From: Corallochytrium limacisporum
Lineage: Eukaryota; Opisthokonta
NCBI GenBank assembly: GCA_002811645.1
Contig: PDIP01000012.1
Coordinates: 188,331 to 248,956, forward strand
DNA: 60,626 nucleotides
Direction of reading: 5' to 3'
The translations under genes and the position numbers were made by a program. Under the pieces are notes generated by a model that worked only from the letters and a program-made list of their open reading frames with translations, was not told the origin of the DNA and searched no databases. How positions within the stretch are numbered: the first letter of the stretch is position 1; the number at the start of each line of letters is the position of its first letter. Positions 51,792 to 60,626 of the stretch are shown piece by piece.

Positions 51792-54278
51792 CAAACACTT
51801 CCACTCAACGATGGGGGTTTACCACTGGTACCTCTTTTCCCTTTTTCTTTCTTCCTGGGTTGCTCACAGTTGTGTGGTAGACCAACTCGTCCACTGACAG
51901 GGGGCTGCTGTCTAAAACTTTTCCAGTGTTCCTTTCCTCTCGGGTCTCCCCACCCCCCAGGCGAAGGCGGACACCCCCTTCCTCTTCCTCGTGCTGGTAG
52001 CGCGCATCTTTGGGGTGTGTTTTGACATTGGGCATCCAAGAGAGGTTTTTGTTTTGTGCTCGATATCTATGAAGGAGTATTTGCAAAGCACACAGCACTT
52101 TGTCAAGCCAATCCAACCTGGGGAGTATTCTGTGGATGCGAGACCTATGTACACAGTGCGGTTCCCGCGTGCATATCTACTAGCAGGATATCGGTTCATG
52201 TTAGTTGCACGCGCAAAGGGTATTTTGCGACAGTCCTGACCAGAAACATATCTAGTGCTCTGGGCTTCGCACGACGAAATCTTTGCATGGACCAATTTCA
52301 CGCGAACTCACCCGGTGCCGAAACGGTGGCAACAATAAGAGATCCAATGCAAAGAACTAAAACAAAGGACACTTACACACAGGAACAAAGAGGTAGTACA
52401 TTATGCAAGTACCCGGACAGTAGGGTAAGGGTACCAAAATGATGGCCCAGTGGCACGGCCCCTTGCTGTCAGAGCATGACACCCAAAAAACCTCAATTCA
52501 TAGAATATCTTTCCGCAGGAGATCCCTAAGAAGTCGCGCATCAGGGAGCCTAGATTGATATCGCATCCTCCAGAATACCGTTGTTTCTGTACCGAATTGA
52601 AGTTGCTGATAGTGTCATCCTGAAACCATGCCCAACATGCACCTTGCGGTTCCACCACAGGGTACGTGTTTGGTGCATGTACCCTGCCGAGTCTCCCCGC
52701 ACTGTATGGACATGCCCGGGGTGCGGCAGACAGATCGGCAAGTCAAATCGTGCCAGTGTTGCCCATTAATCATTCAAACACGTCAGAGGCAAAGATGATG
52801 CAAGCCCATTCTTTTTCTGCATATATTTATTATATACTTCTCTTTAAATTTCCAATGGGAGTGATAGCCGCGGGCGGGTGACGTTTGAAATCGGCAGCTC
52901 CTCTCCCCCCCGGGGCAGTCGACGGCCGGTAGGGCAACCCCAGTGATCTGGCTCCAAACTGTAAGGAAGTATACTAAGGGTTCATAAAATATTCTCGTGA
53001 TATTAGCAAAAAATAAGGTCTTAGGGATCGGCTACGCGACAAGTATTTTTTTTGTCTGCGGACGGGTTGTGGAGTGGACGGTAGTCACCATGTCGAGCAT
53101 CCCAGGAACGTAATAACCAGGGCCAAAGAGTGCAAAGTTGTGGAGTTTCGTATGGTGTCGCAGAACACTCTGCACAGGCCTTGGTGACGCTAGGTGATGA
53201 TTTGTGTATCGCGTGGTGCCACAGCATACAGATTTCGAATGCACAAGTTCCGGAAAAATTCGAGATCTGAGTACCGCCTTTGCCAGAGATGTTCTTTAAT
53301 GGAAAAAATTGTCTAGTTTGCATACCCAATTTTCGACTTCGGTTCAGTGGGGGAGAGTGCTAGAAATACTGCGGGACAGGCGACGAGTTTGATCTGACAT
53401 CACAAAGCGGGACGTGGGGTATGCAATCCGCCAGGGTCCCATCAGATCCTCATCGCCGACGCGGCCAAGCCATAATATGCTCTTCCTCTGGTTTGGGTCC
53501 CTCATAGTTCACATACCACAACCATATAAAGTAGGAAATCGGGAGAACGCACGGTAATTTGCTACTCTTCTTCCCCCGTGCTCAGCGAGAACATTGGCCG
53601 TGTCTTCCGGTGGCGATGGAGCCGACCGTTCTCCCCCAGTGTACATGTACACTGTGTTTTGCTTGAAAAATACCGGCAAAGGAAAAGCACGAAAGACAAG
53701 GGGCCCAATGTAAAGATACAGAAAGTTCCGGTAATATTCGCGAGACCGTGGAGAAAGCAAAAGGGCCAACCACGCAGGAGAGGAGGGCGGGAGGGGGACT
53801 GACAAAAAGCGCTGACGCTCTCACAGACCCTCTCCAAGGTACACCGAGGTCACAACCCCAGGACCCCAGGACGGGGGACATGGTCCGGATGGACACACGG
53901 ATTTTGGCAAAAGTAAAAAAAAAAAAAAAAGGGAAGGGGGAAAGGGGCAAGGGGACAAAGCGGGAGCCCACCGTCCACTCCCGGCGTGTTTGATGCAGCG
54001 GCGAAGGTCTCTCTGTTCCAAACACCGGGAGAAAACAAAGTTGTTGACAATTTTGAGTGGTATTGGATTGTGGCTACAGGTTCCATCTTACGGCACTGGC
54101 GCAGGGATTCAAGGTCAAAGTTGGTTTTTGCGATCAAGATGGAATGGTGAGCATAGAGTTGGACTAGCCCGGTGTTGCTGGTATTTATTGGATTCACTGT
54201 GCTGATCAAGCAATCTTGAGCCATGATCTTGACCCCAAGAAGCTAAGTGGCACTCGTCCTTTTCTTTAGCAAACCAAT

Positions 54279-54893
54279 ATGTCGTTCAAGCAAATCGTCC
54301 TCACCGGCCTGGTAGCCGCCGTGGCCGCCAACCCGGTTCCGTCTGTCCCGGAGGTCCTCACCAAGGCGTTGAATGAGCAATTGACAGCATCCGTTGGCCT
54401 TGACCCCGTCACCTACGGCCTTGGAATAGATGAGACTGGCACCTACGTCGGAAGACAGACTACCTTTAAAGGGGGTTGCGAGAAAGCGAAAAAAGTTAGA
54501 GCGCAAGCCGCAACCTGCATGCTCTACAAGTTGGATGAAGACAACCTCAACCAAGTGTTGGCCGTCGAGGGCAACCCGTACGGAATCCACGGCACCGTCA
54601 GGAGCGGAGACAACACCTTTGACCTTGAGGACGAGAGCCAACTGCAGGATCTATTATGGTACCGTATTGCACCCATGAGAATCGACACTGATGAGAACGA
54701 GTTTATTTTGTCCATTGGTTCCGATACCCATGGATCCGAGCCGATCATTCTCGACAACAAGGTCTACCTTGATAGCACCTTCGCAAAGGACACCTCCCTG
54801 GGACGTGTGGCTGTGTTCCACTTCGCACCCAAGAAGTTTAACGAAGAGCTCTCACTTCTGTGCGGCTATGCTGCTGTACCTACGTGCCTGTAG
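54279..54893 (+). CDS. Small secreted protein with four cysteines, family not recognised
   Basis: A 204-residue protein. Residues 1-18 are a signal peptide (short basic start, hydrophobic core IVLTGLVAAVAA, cleavage likely after Ala). The mature part has Cys67, Cys80, Cys195 and Cys203, a pattern that allows two disulfides. The middle is acidic, with repeated Asp/Glu and short beta-like strands (FILSIGSDTHG, KVYLDSTF). No domain is recognised; no enzyme motif is visible. TTTCTTTAG lies 10 bp before the ATG and resembles a 3' splice site, so a 5' leader intron is possible. Converges on the DUF4258-like gene, 413 bp apart. Confidence 0.7.
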   Translation: MSFKQIVLTGLVAAVAANPVPSVPEVLTKALNEQLTASVGLDPVTYGLGIDETGTYVGRQTTFKGGCEKAKKVRAQAATCMLYKLDEDNLNQVLAVEGNPYGIHGTVRSGDNTFDLEDESQLQDLLWYRIAPMRIDTDENEFILSIGSDTHGSEPIILDNKVYLDSTFAKDTSLGRVAVFHFAPKKFNEELSLLCGYAAVPTCL

Positions 54894-55306
54894 GAATATA
54901 AGTCGCATCGTCCCAAGCAGCCAAGCCCTCAATAAAACGTTCGTTTCGCACATCGATATGCAGTTTTAACCATGTATCTGAGTGTGTGTGTTTTTGGCAT
55001 AGTTATCAGAGCCCACTCCCGCCCCGTCAAGGCGTTGTTCACGGCTGACAGTGGGATGACGAGAGCCTTTGCCTGCGCAGGGCTTCGTAAGACATCAGTG
55101 TAGAAACAGAGACGCCTAGCGGCACTGGGTGCCGCGAGCTAGAGCTTCCGCCATCAGGACAAAACTGTGTATACATGAGGAAATCATTTTTGGCTCTTTC
55201 GGAATCGAGACCAAAGGTGAGTACTGAGAGAATGTGTAAGGTCAGACTTATGCTCCAAGTCTCCTTCAGAAAACGAATTGTGGTAGTTGCACATTGACAC
55301 TGTCGC
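54894..55306. other. 3' spacer between secreted-protein and DUF4258-like genes
   Basis: AATAAAACG near 54930 may be the polyadenylation signal of the secreted-protein gene. No gene. Confidence 0.5.
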
Positions 55307-55744
55307 TCAACGGGCAACTGTGGCATGTCTTGGTGTACGCCAGTAGACGGTGATGAGCACACTCCGTTTGTATGTGACGATCGTACACAATCTTCCATCG
55401 ATTTCATGGTCAAATATGTATCGACGATGGCCTCTGGCCCGTCTTCTCGTTCCTTGGGAAATAGTGGCTCTGACATTAGAGTGTGAAATTTTCCTCTCGG
55501 ACTTACGATCTCTGGCATGGGGAGAGATCTTCAGGCGCGCGACCTGGTGCGTCAGGGGGTCAAGAAACTCCAAAGACGGCAAATCTTCCCTATGCTCCAT
55601 GGATTGTAGTTCGGCATCATTATAACGATCATGCTCTTGCAGGTATTCGTCCAGGTTGTAAGCGAGGTATGCCATACCGATAGCGGCTACTGCAAAACCT
55701 ACCATCCGACCCAGAGCGTTATCATTATCTCTCTGATTAGCCAT
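55307..55744 (-). CDS. Membrane-anchored DUF4258-like protein
   Basis: A 145-residue protein. Residues 12-28 (GRMVGFAVAAIGMAYLA) are a likely transmembrane helix near the N-terminus. Residues 71-136 look like a DUF4258 domain: LKISPHARDRKSERKISHSN, then a GTRRR turn, a YIFD strand and a closing TIVTYKRSVLITVYWR beta hairpin, where the family typically has HAxxRxxxR near the start and a TVY strand near the end. DUF4258 is mostly bacterial and of unknown role, with a compact RelE-like alpha/beta fold proposed for relatives; no function should be assumed. A degenerate tandem copy lies just upstream at 56230-56606. Match is by eye. Confidence 0.6.
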   Translation of the reverse strand: MANQRDNDNALGRMVGFAVAAIGMAYLAYNLDEYLQEHDRYNDAELQSMEHREDLPSLEFLDPLTHQVARLKISPHARDRKSERKISHSNVRATISQGTRRRARGHRRYIFDHEIDGRLCTIVTYKRSVLITVYWRTPRHATVAR

Positions 55745-56229
55745 CTTGCGAGCACGACGTTTCCGCTACATTTGTTCTTTGCAGACGGGGTAAGCCGAAC
55801 CTGACACCTTTCTAGTCCTTTAGTACTTGGCCAATCTGCGGCCACTCCTGTCATACGAACCATATTCACTGACATTATGTGAGCCGACGAACTTGCTTTC
55901 CGTGCGTTCCTTTTCAGGGCTTTTTGCCGCTTCAGAACCAACACGTTAGAGAAGCTGATGTCGCGTTCTTCTTTTCGCACGGATTCCCCCCGCCTCCCCC
56001 CGGGTTTCCCTCCCGACGAGGGCCTGTTTAGGTCTACCCCATTTTCTTTTTTTGAATTCGCAAGCGCTTTTTAATTTTTTCTGACCCTCCACACAGTGTC
56101 ACGGTGGACAATGTATGACGTTTACGCCTCGGAGAAAATCCCAACGTGTGCACACCAGCAGAGGCAAACTGGTCGGAGATCCCGTATTCGTTTTCACCCG
56201 TGGTTTGTGTGATTCACAGGTGGTCTTGC

Positions 56230-56606
56230 ACAACTTCAGAAAACGGACAGTGCGCAGTTGCACGTTGCCACTGTCACGCAAAGGGCCACTGTGGCAATAT
56301 CTCAGTCAACACCAGTATGCGGTGATGAGCACACTCCATTGTATCGAAAAGAGCCGTTGGCCGGTCCTATATCTCTCCTTGGGAAATGGTGGCCCTGACA
56401 TTGGAGCTTGAAATGTTTCTCCGGCGCATACGAAGAGAGGCATGGCTGTCTTTTTAAAACTTCACCAATAATTGGTTAATTTTTGTCGTAGAATCCATAT
56501 TGACTGACAGTCTTTGGCCTGACGAGGTTTGTTTCCGTATGTTACTTTTCAGGACATGTTGCTGTCTCAGACCGCACATGCCAAAGCAGCTGACTTCCCT
56601 TTCGTT
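56230..56606 (-). pseudogene. Decayed tandem copy of the DUF4258-like gene
   Basis: Homologous to 55260-55510 plus the upstream region 55850-55975. Shared blocks include CTTCAGAAAACG, CGGTGATGAGCACACTCC and CCTTGGGAAAT. Relative to the intact copy it lacks about 47 bp inside the domain and has its N-terminal coding part (about 340 bp) replaced by a 36-bp AT-rich stretch, so it cannot make the protein. The flanking regulatory part is also duplicated, which shows a segmental tandem duplication rather than a retrocopy. Confidence 0.75.
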
Positions 56607-56626
56607 GTGCCCCCGGAGACTCGGCT

Positions 56627-56731
56627 CGGTCCCGCGCCCACAACTTTTGGACTAACCTCCCCCCTTTTTCGTTGGCAGTCTCCGATCCCGCGCCCACAAC
56701 GTTTGCACTAACCTCACCATTTTCGTTGGCC
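56627..56731 (+). repeat. Tandem duplication, 56-bp unit
   Basis: Two diverged copies start CGGTCCCGCGCCCACAAC and CGATCCCGCGCCCACAAC (56627 and 56683) and both end in TTTTCGTTGGC. The second copy is slightly shorter. Confidence 0.75.
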
Positions 56732-58491
56732 TACCCCGTAGACGGCGTCACGGTTATCAGCACCAGGCACACATGGAGACAAATGGCCCGCACCCCCGGC
56801 CAAACGACAAACGTTTTCTACTGATCTCGGAGACAACACATATGTGCCTGCCTGAAGGGGTTCTGCGCCGCCGGGGTCGCCAAACAGATTCCGGCAAAAT
56901 CAAAACTGGCCAACACTCCGATAAATGAGCCAAGGTGCCCACCCGTACTTGACACCTAGGCAGTTTGCTGCCTGCGCAAAAGTTTATGATTAGATATATC
57001 GGGTTGTGATGGGCCGGGCAACCAGCAATCCAAAGGGACACAGATTTGCTGCGGTTGATGAATTGGGCGACGGTGAACGTGCTCTTTGACATACGGGGGC
57101 AGATGGCTTTGGGCCAAAATGTCCCCAAATGAATCCGCGAACCTTTCTCAACCCGCAGGACGCAAGGTCCAGGGTACTACTGCTCCCAGCAGGCCCCCCA
57201 TTTGCTTGCGGACGCCAGGCACTTCAAGGCATGTTGAGCGTTGAAATGAGGGCAAACTCAGGGGCTTCAACCTGGCCAAGTGGTGATGTGTTGAGGTGGC
57301 TTGTTTGAGTGTGTTTTGATCGTGCAGGATGAACACCTAAACCTCCAAGCGATCTCCTGCCGTCACCCAGGGGAGCGATTGCCATTTCGGGGTGGGCGAC
57401 GACGAAGCTACGCACGGGGGATTCTCCGGTAAGGGCCGGGCGCCAAAGGACACGGCGGGCAAGCTGACGAAGTATAGCCATCCCCGGCGAAGGGTTTTCG
57501 TCCGAACCTTTGGGGTGTTTTGCGGGTTTTCAGTATGCGTGAGGGAGGGAGGGGGCTCCCCTGGCCCCCCCGGGGGAGGGGGGGACAGGGCACCGTTGCT
57601 CTACCACCAAAAACTTTCTATTCTTTTCTTTGCAAAAGCTTCTTATAGAGAGAGGCCTTTTTCTTTCTGGGCGCCCAAGGGGGGAGTTTCTTGTTTAGCT
57701 CTGTTTTTGGTTCTTGCTTGGTACAATTTTTATACTAACATTTCTTCCTACTGTGCTATACTTGGATAAGAGCAAGAAGAAATTAAAAAAGAGAAAAATA
57801 CAAAATCGCCGAAATCAGCGGAAAGAGGGGCCAAAGAAAGGGGGGGGGGAGAGAGAGCAGCCAGCTGCTCTTTGCTGGCCTTCACGCCACCACCGGTACG
57901 GGGGTAGGGGGAGGGAGAATCAAAATAAAGGGCCCGAAGCACTTGCCGCCCCTCCCCTCCCCCTTTCCCAATCAATCGAAGATGTTAATATGCGTACTCG
58001 CGATCAGGCTGACGTGGGTACCGATTGGGGAAACGCGGGTTCGTTGGTAGTGGTCGACTGTGAGTGGACACATTTTATGAAATATTTCATTATAGTGGAA
58101 TTATGGCAATAGTTTTGTGTAGCGAGGGCTGTACAGGGTCTGCGCCATTCGGCGTACGATTTCTTGTTCCGCACCCGAGGACCGATGGGTCCCGGGGCGG
58201 CGGGGGTAGCAGGCAAGGCAACCGGCAAGGAGGCCCGACCGTGACTTGGCCGAAGGCGCCGGGCAACGAAGGACCATACCAAGAGTCATTCCATCGGTCT
58301 CAAATTAGAAGCGTACTCTGCAGTCCTTGAAGATCAGTAGCAGTGAGTTGTATGTAATCAACGGGAATGAAATGAAGAGGTATAATGGTTCGGGAAATCC
58401 CGTTGTCACGCGGATTACAAAGACAGCGTTTGAGGACTTTGAGATCGAAAAAGATAAGTAAACACAAAACTGGCTTCCCCAAGCACACGAC

Positions 58492-59928
58492 ATGCGATGT
58501 CAAAGTGCCAGGGTTATCATTGCGGCCGCGATGGCAACGTTGACATCCCCCGTCTTTTCAAGCTCCTTCATGTACATAAACCGGGCTGCTATTGTTGATG
58601 ATGAAGAATTGGGTGCGGGTCAAATTGTTGTGAGCAGAAATATTCAAAAGTTCATTGGTTCACTCACATGGAGCTCCGACTCAGACGATTGGTATGGTGA
58701 TGGCCGATCTGCACCACTTCCTGAAAATGGGGTAGAAGAACCGTACAACGGTACCACTGTTCTATTCCCTCGGAGCGGATTTGTGCAATTGAACTTAACA
58801 GACACCCCCGAAGACGACTGTGATGGGGTGGGAGGTCAGTTGGATCTTACTTTTGACAGGTCCTCATCAGTCTCGTTAACATTCGATGTCTTGTTCTTCA
58901 AGGAAAAAGATCAGTGTTACTTCAAGTTTACTCAGTACGAGATGTCCCCGCAGGATCCCAACAATCCGCAGCCCTTGCCGGAGGTTGACTTGACAGGCTT
59001 TACACATGCATATCACTCGGCCACCGGGCTCAATGATCCCGTGGCTGTCCTGTCTAGTTGCAGGTCTGATGATTTCCAAAAGGATAAGGGCTGTCCTCAC
59101 GTGTCCTGGAATGCAATGGACCATGCCCTCGGAAACATTCCCTTCAGTGGATACGTTCTCGGATCAGACGTATTTTTCCATTTTGTGGAATTCGTGAACA
59201 ACGCATCTTTGTCGGCTGGGAATATCTATTTCAGTGAAGACTCTAATGGGTTGTATCCCAAGAACACATACCCATTCCCAGCCACCCTAAGCTCTGAGAT
59301 TGGTCATATCAATACCAAGTTTCTAGATGAAGACCGTCTAGACTACTTGGAAACGAATAAGAACCAGACTATCACCTATGCCTTCGACGATGGCATGGGA
59401 GAGATTGTGGTTCATGTACACTACGTAAAAAGTGCCGAAGGCGAGGTAGACGGAGTCAATATTGACGGTCTGGAAGTGCATTCGGAGGCTATTACCAGAG
59501 ACAAGGATATCACAGTAGTCTATACCATGCCATTATCAGCCCCCTTTTTTGACATTCCAGGTACTGCAATAGCGTCTCAGGTCAGTGTATGCTATTTGGA
59601 CGACTACAAGGAAAACTGTGGTTGTATTGCTAACCAGCATAAGTACGTAGTGGATGGATTCAACGTGCCCAGTCTGTCCTGCGACCGTCCCCAGACGCAA
59701 TTACCGGAGCCTCAAGGCAGAGCATCGACTCTCAGTGGCGCAGTTGCCGCTATCATCGGCGTCTCAATCGTAGGCCTGGGCATCATTCTTGGCCTCGCCT
59801 CTTGTATAATATTCTACCGCTGCCCTCGTACTTCACTTTCCAACGAGTCGACTTCTGACGAATCACTTGAAGACCAATCGTCAATCGAATGTCGTTTTGC
59901 TCGATCTACGTCGCTTGGGAGCTCTTAG
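58492..59928 (+). CDS. Type I membrane protein, family not recognised
   Basis: A 478-residue protein. Residues 1-22 look like a signal peptide (MRCQSAR then hydrophobic VIIAAAMATLTSPVF). The ectodomain (about 25-410) is beta-rich, with N-glycosylation sequons at Asn86 and Asn101 among others, several Cys and many aromatic/acidic motifs. A Pro/Gln linker precedes a transmembrane helix at 415-441 (GAVAAIIGVSIVGLGIILGL), and a 37-residue Ser/Glu-rich cytosolic tail follows. It is a cell-surface or endomembrane protein of unknown function; I see no known adhesion or receptor domain. Met14 is an alternative start but would shorten the signal. An in-frame stop lies 30 bp upstream at 58459. Confidence 0.8.
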   Translation: MRCQSARVIIAAAMATLTSPVFSSSFMYINRAAIVDDEELGAGQIVVSRNIQKFIGSLTWSSDSDDWYGDGRSAPLPENGVEEPYNGTTVLFPRSGFVQLNLTDTPEDDCDGVGGQLDLTFDRSSSVSLTFDVLFFKEKDQCYFKFTQYEMSPQDPNNPQPLPEVDLTGFTHAYHSATGLNDPVAVLSSCRSDDFQKDKGCPHVSWNAMDHALGNIPFSGYVLGSDVFFHFVEFVNNASLSAGNIYFSEDSNGLYPKNTYPFPATLSSEIGHINTKFLDEDRLDYLETNKNQTITYAFDDGMGEIVVHVHYVKSAEGEVDGVNIDGLEVHSEAITRDKDITVVYTMPLSAPFFDIPGTAIASQVSVCYLDDYKENCGCIANQHKYVVDGFNVPSLSCDRPQTQLPEPQGRASTLSGAVAAIIGVSIVGLGIILGLASCIIFYRCPRTSLSNESTSDESLEDQSSIECRFARSTSLGSS

Positions 59929-60385
59929 TCTCGTTTCACGCATTACCGGCCAAGCTCAGGATGATGACAACCTTGCGCTATTGCGTTGTGTAGGGTGTCC
60001 GTTGTCTACCCGTGCTCACTTCCACCGTCCTCCGCGTCGATTGTTGGACAAGAGAGCTATAGCAGAACAAACAGATTGCCTGTTCAGGAAGGAGCCAGCC
60101 CTTCACTGGTAAGCCGAGAATGCATGCCAAATATTTTCCTTCATTCAGTATAGAGAAGCCACTTATCTCTCTGCACCATCACCCTCCCTAGAACTTTTTA
60201 TTTTTTCTTCCTTTGTTAATACGGGTACCCGAGATCCAGGGAGTACCCACAATTCTCGGTTACCCACTATTCTCGGTCCTGGGTGCCAGTGCCTCGATGG
60301 TCAGATGCCCTCTCACGGACGCGTGTGCATTGGCGATTTTCATCGTCTCGCAGCTCCCTACGAAAATCAAACCCCTGCCTCAAAT
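59929..60385. other. 3' flank of the type I membrane gene
   Basis: No gene. A repeated phrase around 60230-60285 (ATTCTCGGTTACCCACTATTC) forms a short imperfect tandem repeat. Confidence 0.4.
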
Positions 60386-60399
60386 ACAAATACAACCGA

Positions 60400-60412
60400 T
60401 AGAGAGAGAGAC

Positions 60413-60443
<31 letters not shown>

Positions 60444-60460
60444 CAGAGAGAGAGAGAGAG

Positions 60461-60509
<49 letters not shown>

Positions 60510-60557
60510 GAGACAGAGAGAGAGAGCGAGACAGAGACAGAGAGAGAGACAGAGACA

Positions 60558-60626
<69 letters not shown>
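60400..60626 (+). repeat. GA-rich simple repeat reaching the window end
   Basis: Interspersed (GA)n with CAGA interruptions, over 220 bp and still running at the edge. The interruptions recur at 6-20 bp intervals. Apparent ORFs here are repeat translations. Confidence 0.95.

Larger units (their letters stand above)
47963..54278. other. 6.3-kb gene-free spacer rich in simple repeats
   Basis: Between ELP1 and the secreted-protein gene. It holds CA, GA and CT microsatellites, CCAG/CATT tetranucleotides, C/G homopolymer hairpins and A runs. Many apparent ORFs are repeat translations on both strands. A palindromic GGCCTAT-TT-ATAGGCC lies at 48328-48343, and AATATAAAGGGTCCC near 51224. At 52560-52769 there is a 70-codon frame with a zinc-ribbon-like Cys pattern (see findings). 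No other gene supported. Confidence 0.55.
55745..58491. other. Spacer upstream of DUF4258-like and type I membrane genes
   Basis: Contains the promoter side of the DUF4258-like gene, its decayed copy (56230-56606), a 56-bp tandem duplication (56627-56731), G/C homopolymer hairpins near 55986 and 57560, and AAATAAAGGGCCCG at 57923-57936. A 46-codon coding-like segment ends at 58461 (see findings). Confidence 0.5.

Noticed and set aside
51271-52039. ORFs in the GA/CA microsatellites
   Set aside because: Direct translation of dinucleotide repeats.
53021-53329. 102-residue minus-strand ORF
   Set aside because: All three local frames look partly coding-like, none has a recognisable family, and frames are short.
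60267-60574. Arg/Glu and Ser/Leu repeat ORFs at the window end
   Set aside because: Translations of the GA repeat on both strands.
1-60626. CRISPR arrays, bacterial operons or phage modules
   Set aside because: No regularly spaced repeats and no prokaryotic ribosome-binding sites; all recognised genes are eukaryotic nuclear genes.

Overview
The window is nuclear DNA from a eukaryote, most likely a unicellular opisthokont (a holozoan protist or an early-diverging fungus). The evidence is a set of animal/fungal-like proteins: an MCAD-type acyl-CoA dehydrogenase with a mitochondrial presequence, trifunctional C1-THF synthase, cytochrome c, AHA1, ELP1, PBDC1, a GNL3-type GTPase, a THUMPD1/Tan1 protein and a SPO22/ZIP4-like meiotic protein. 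Genes are nearly intron-free: one clear intron (41448-41526) and one inferred 52-nt intron (37290-37341). The lineage is an inference; no rRNA, tRNA or organellar marker was found.

Layout. 0.6-4.4 kb: PBDC1 (+), HMBS (-), ACADM-like (-). 4.4-8.1 kb: spacer with no solid gene and a coding-like remnant on the minus strand. 8.1-9.4 kb: NAT16-like acetyltransferase (+) and a small membrane ORF (-). 10.75-13.1 kb: a Tc1/mariner element with perfect 31-bp terminal inverted repeats, TA target duplications, an internal 903-base assembly gap and a transposase with DD44D spacing and a repetitive coiled-coil tail. 13.9-22.3 kb: propeller-like protein (+), THUMPD1/Tan1 (-), GNL3-type GTPase (+), AHA1 (-), cytochrome c (-). 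25.4-31.8 kb: cysteine-synthase-like enzyme (+), C1-THF synthase (-), HSL-family hydrolase (-). 33.7-43.6 kb: IQ-DH-PH RhoGEF (+), SPO22/ZIP4-like (-), PPxY membrane protein (+), a small two-exon gene (+), mitochondrial DnaJ (-). 43.6-48 kb: ELP1 (+). 48-54.3 kb: a gene-free spacer of microsatellites and homopolymer tracts. 54.3-60.6 kb: secreted Cys protein (+), membrane-anchored DUF4258-like protein (-) with a decayed tandem copy, orphan type I membrane protein (+), and a GA-rich satellite at the window edge.

Organisation. Eight tail-to-tail (convergent) gene pairs have 3' gaps of 15-413 bp, while head-to-head spacers are mostly 0.8 kb or longer and carry the low-complexity DNA, TATA/GGCC motifs and short palindromes. 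Most genes are housekeeping: haem and respiration (HMBS, cytochrome c, ACADM), one-carbon and cysteine metabolism (C1-THF synthase, cysteine synthase), tRNA modification and ribosome assembly (THUMPD1, ELP1, GNL3) and protein folding (AHA1, DnaJ, PBDC1). The unusual items are the DD44D transposon, the anchored DUF4258-like protein with its decaying duplicate, the PPxY membrane protein and several unrecognised membrane or secreted proteins.
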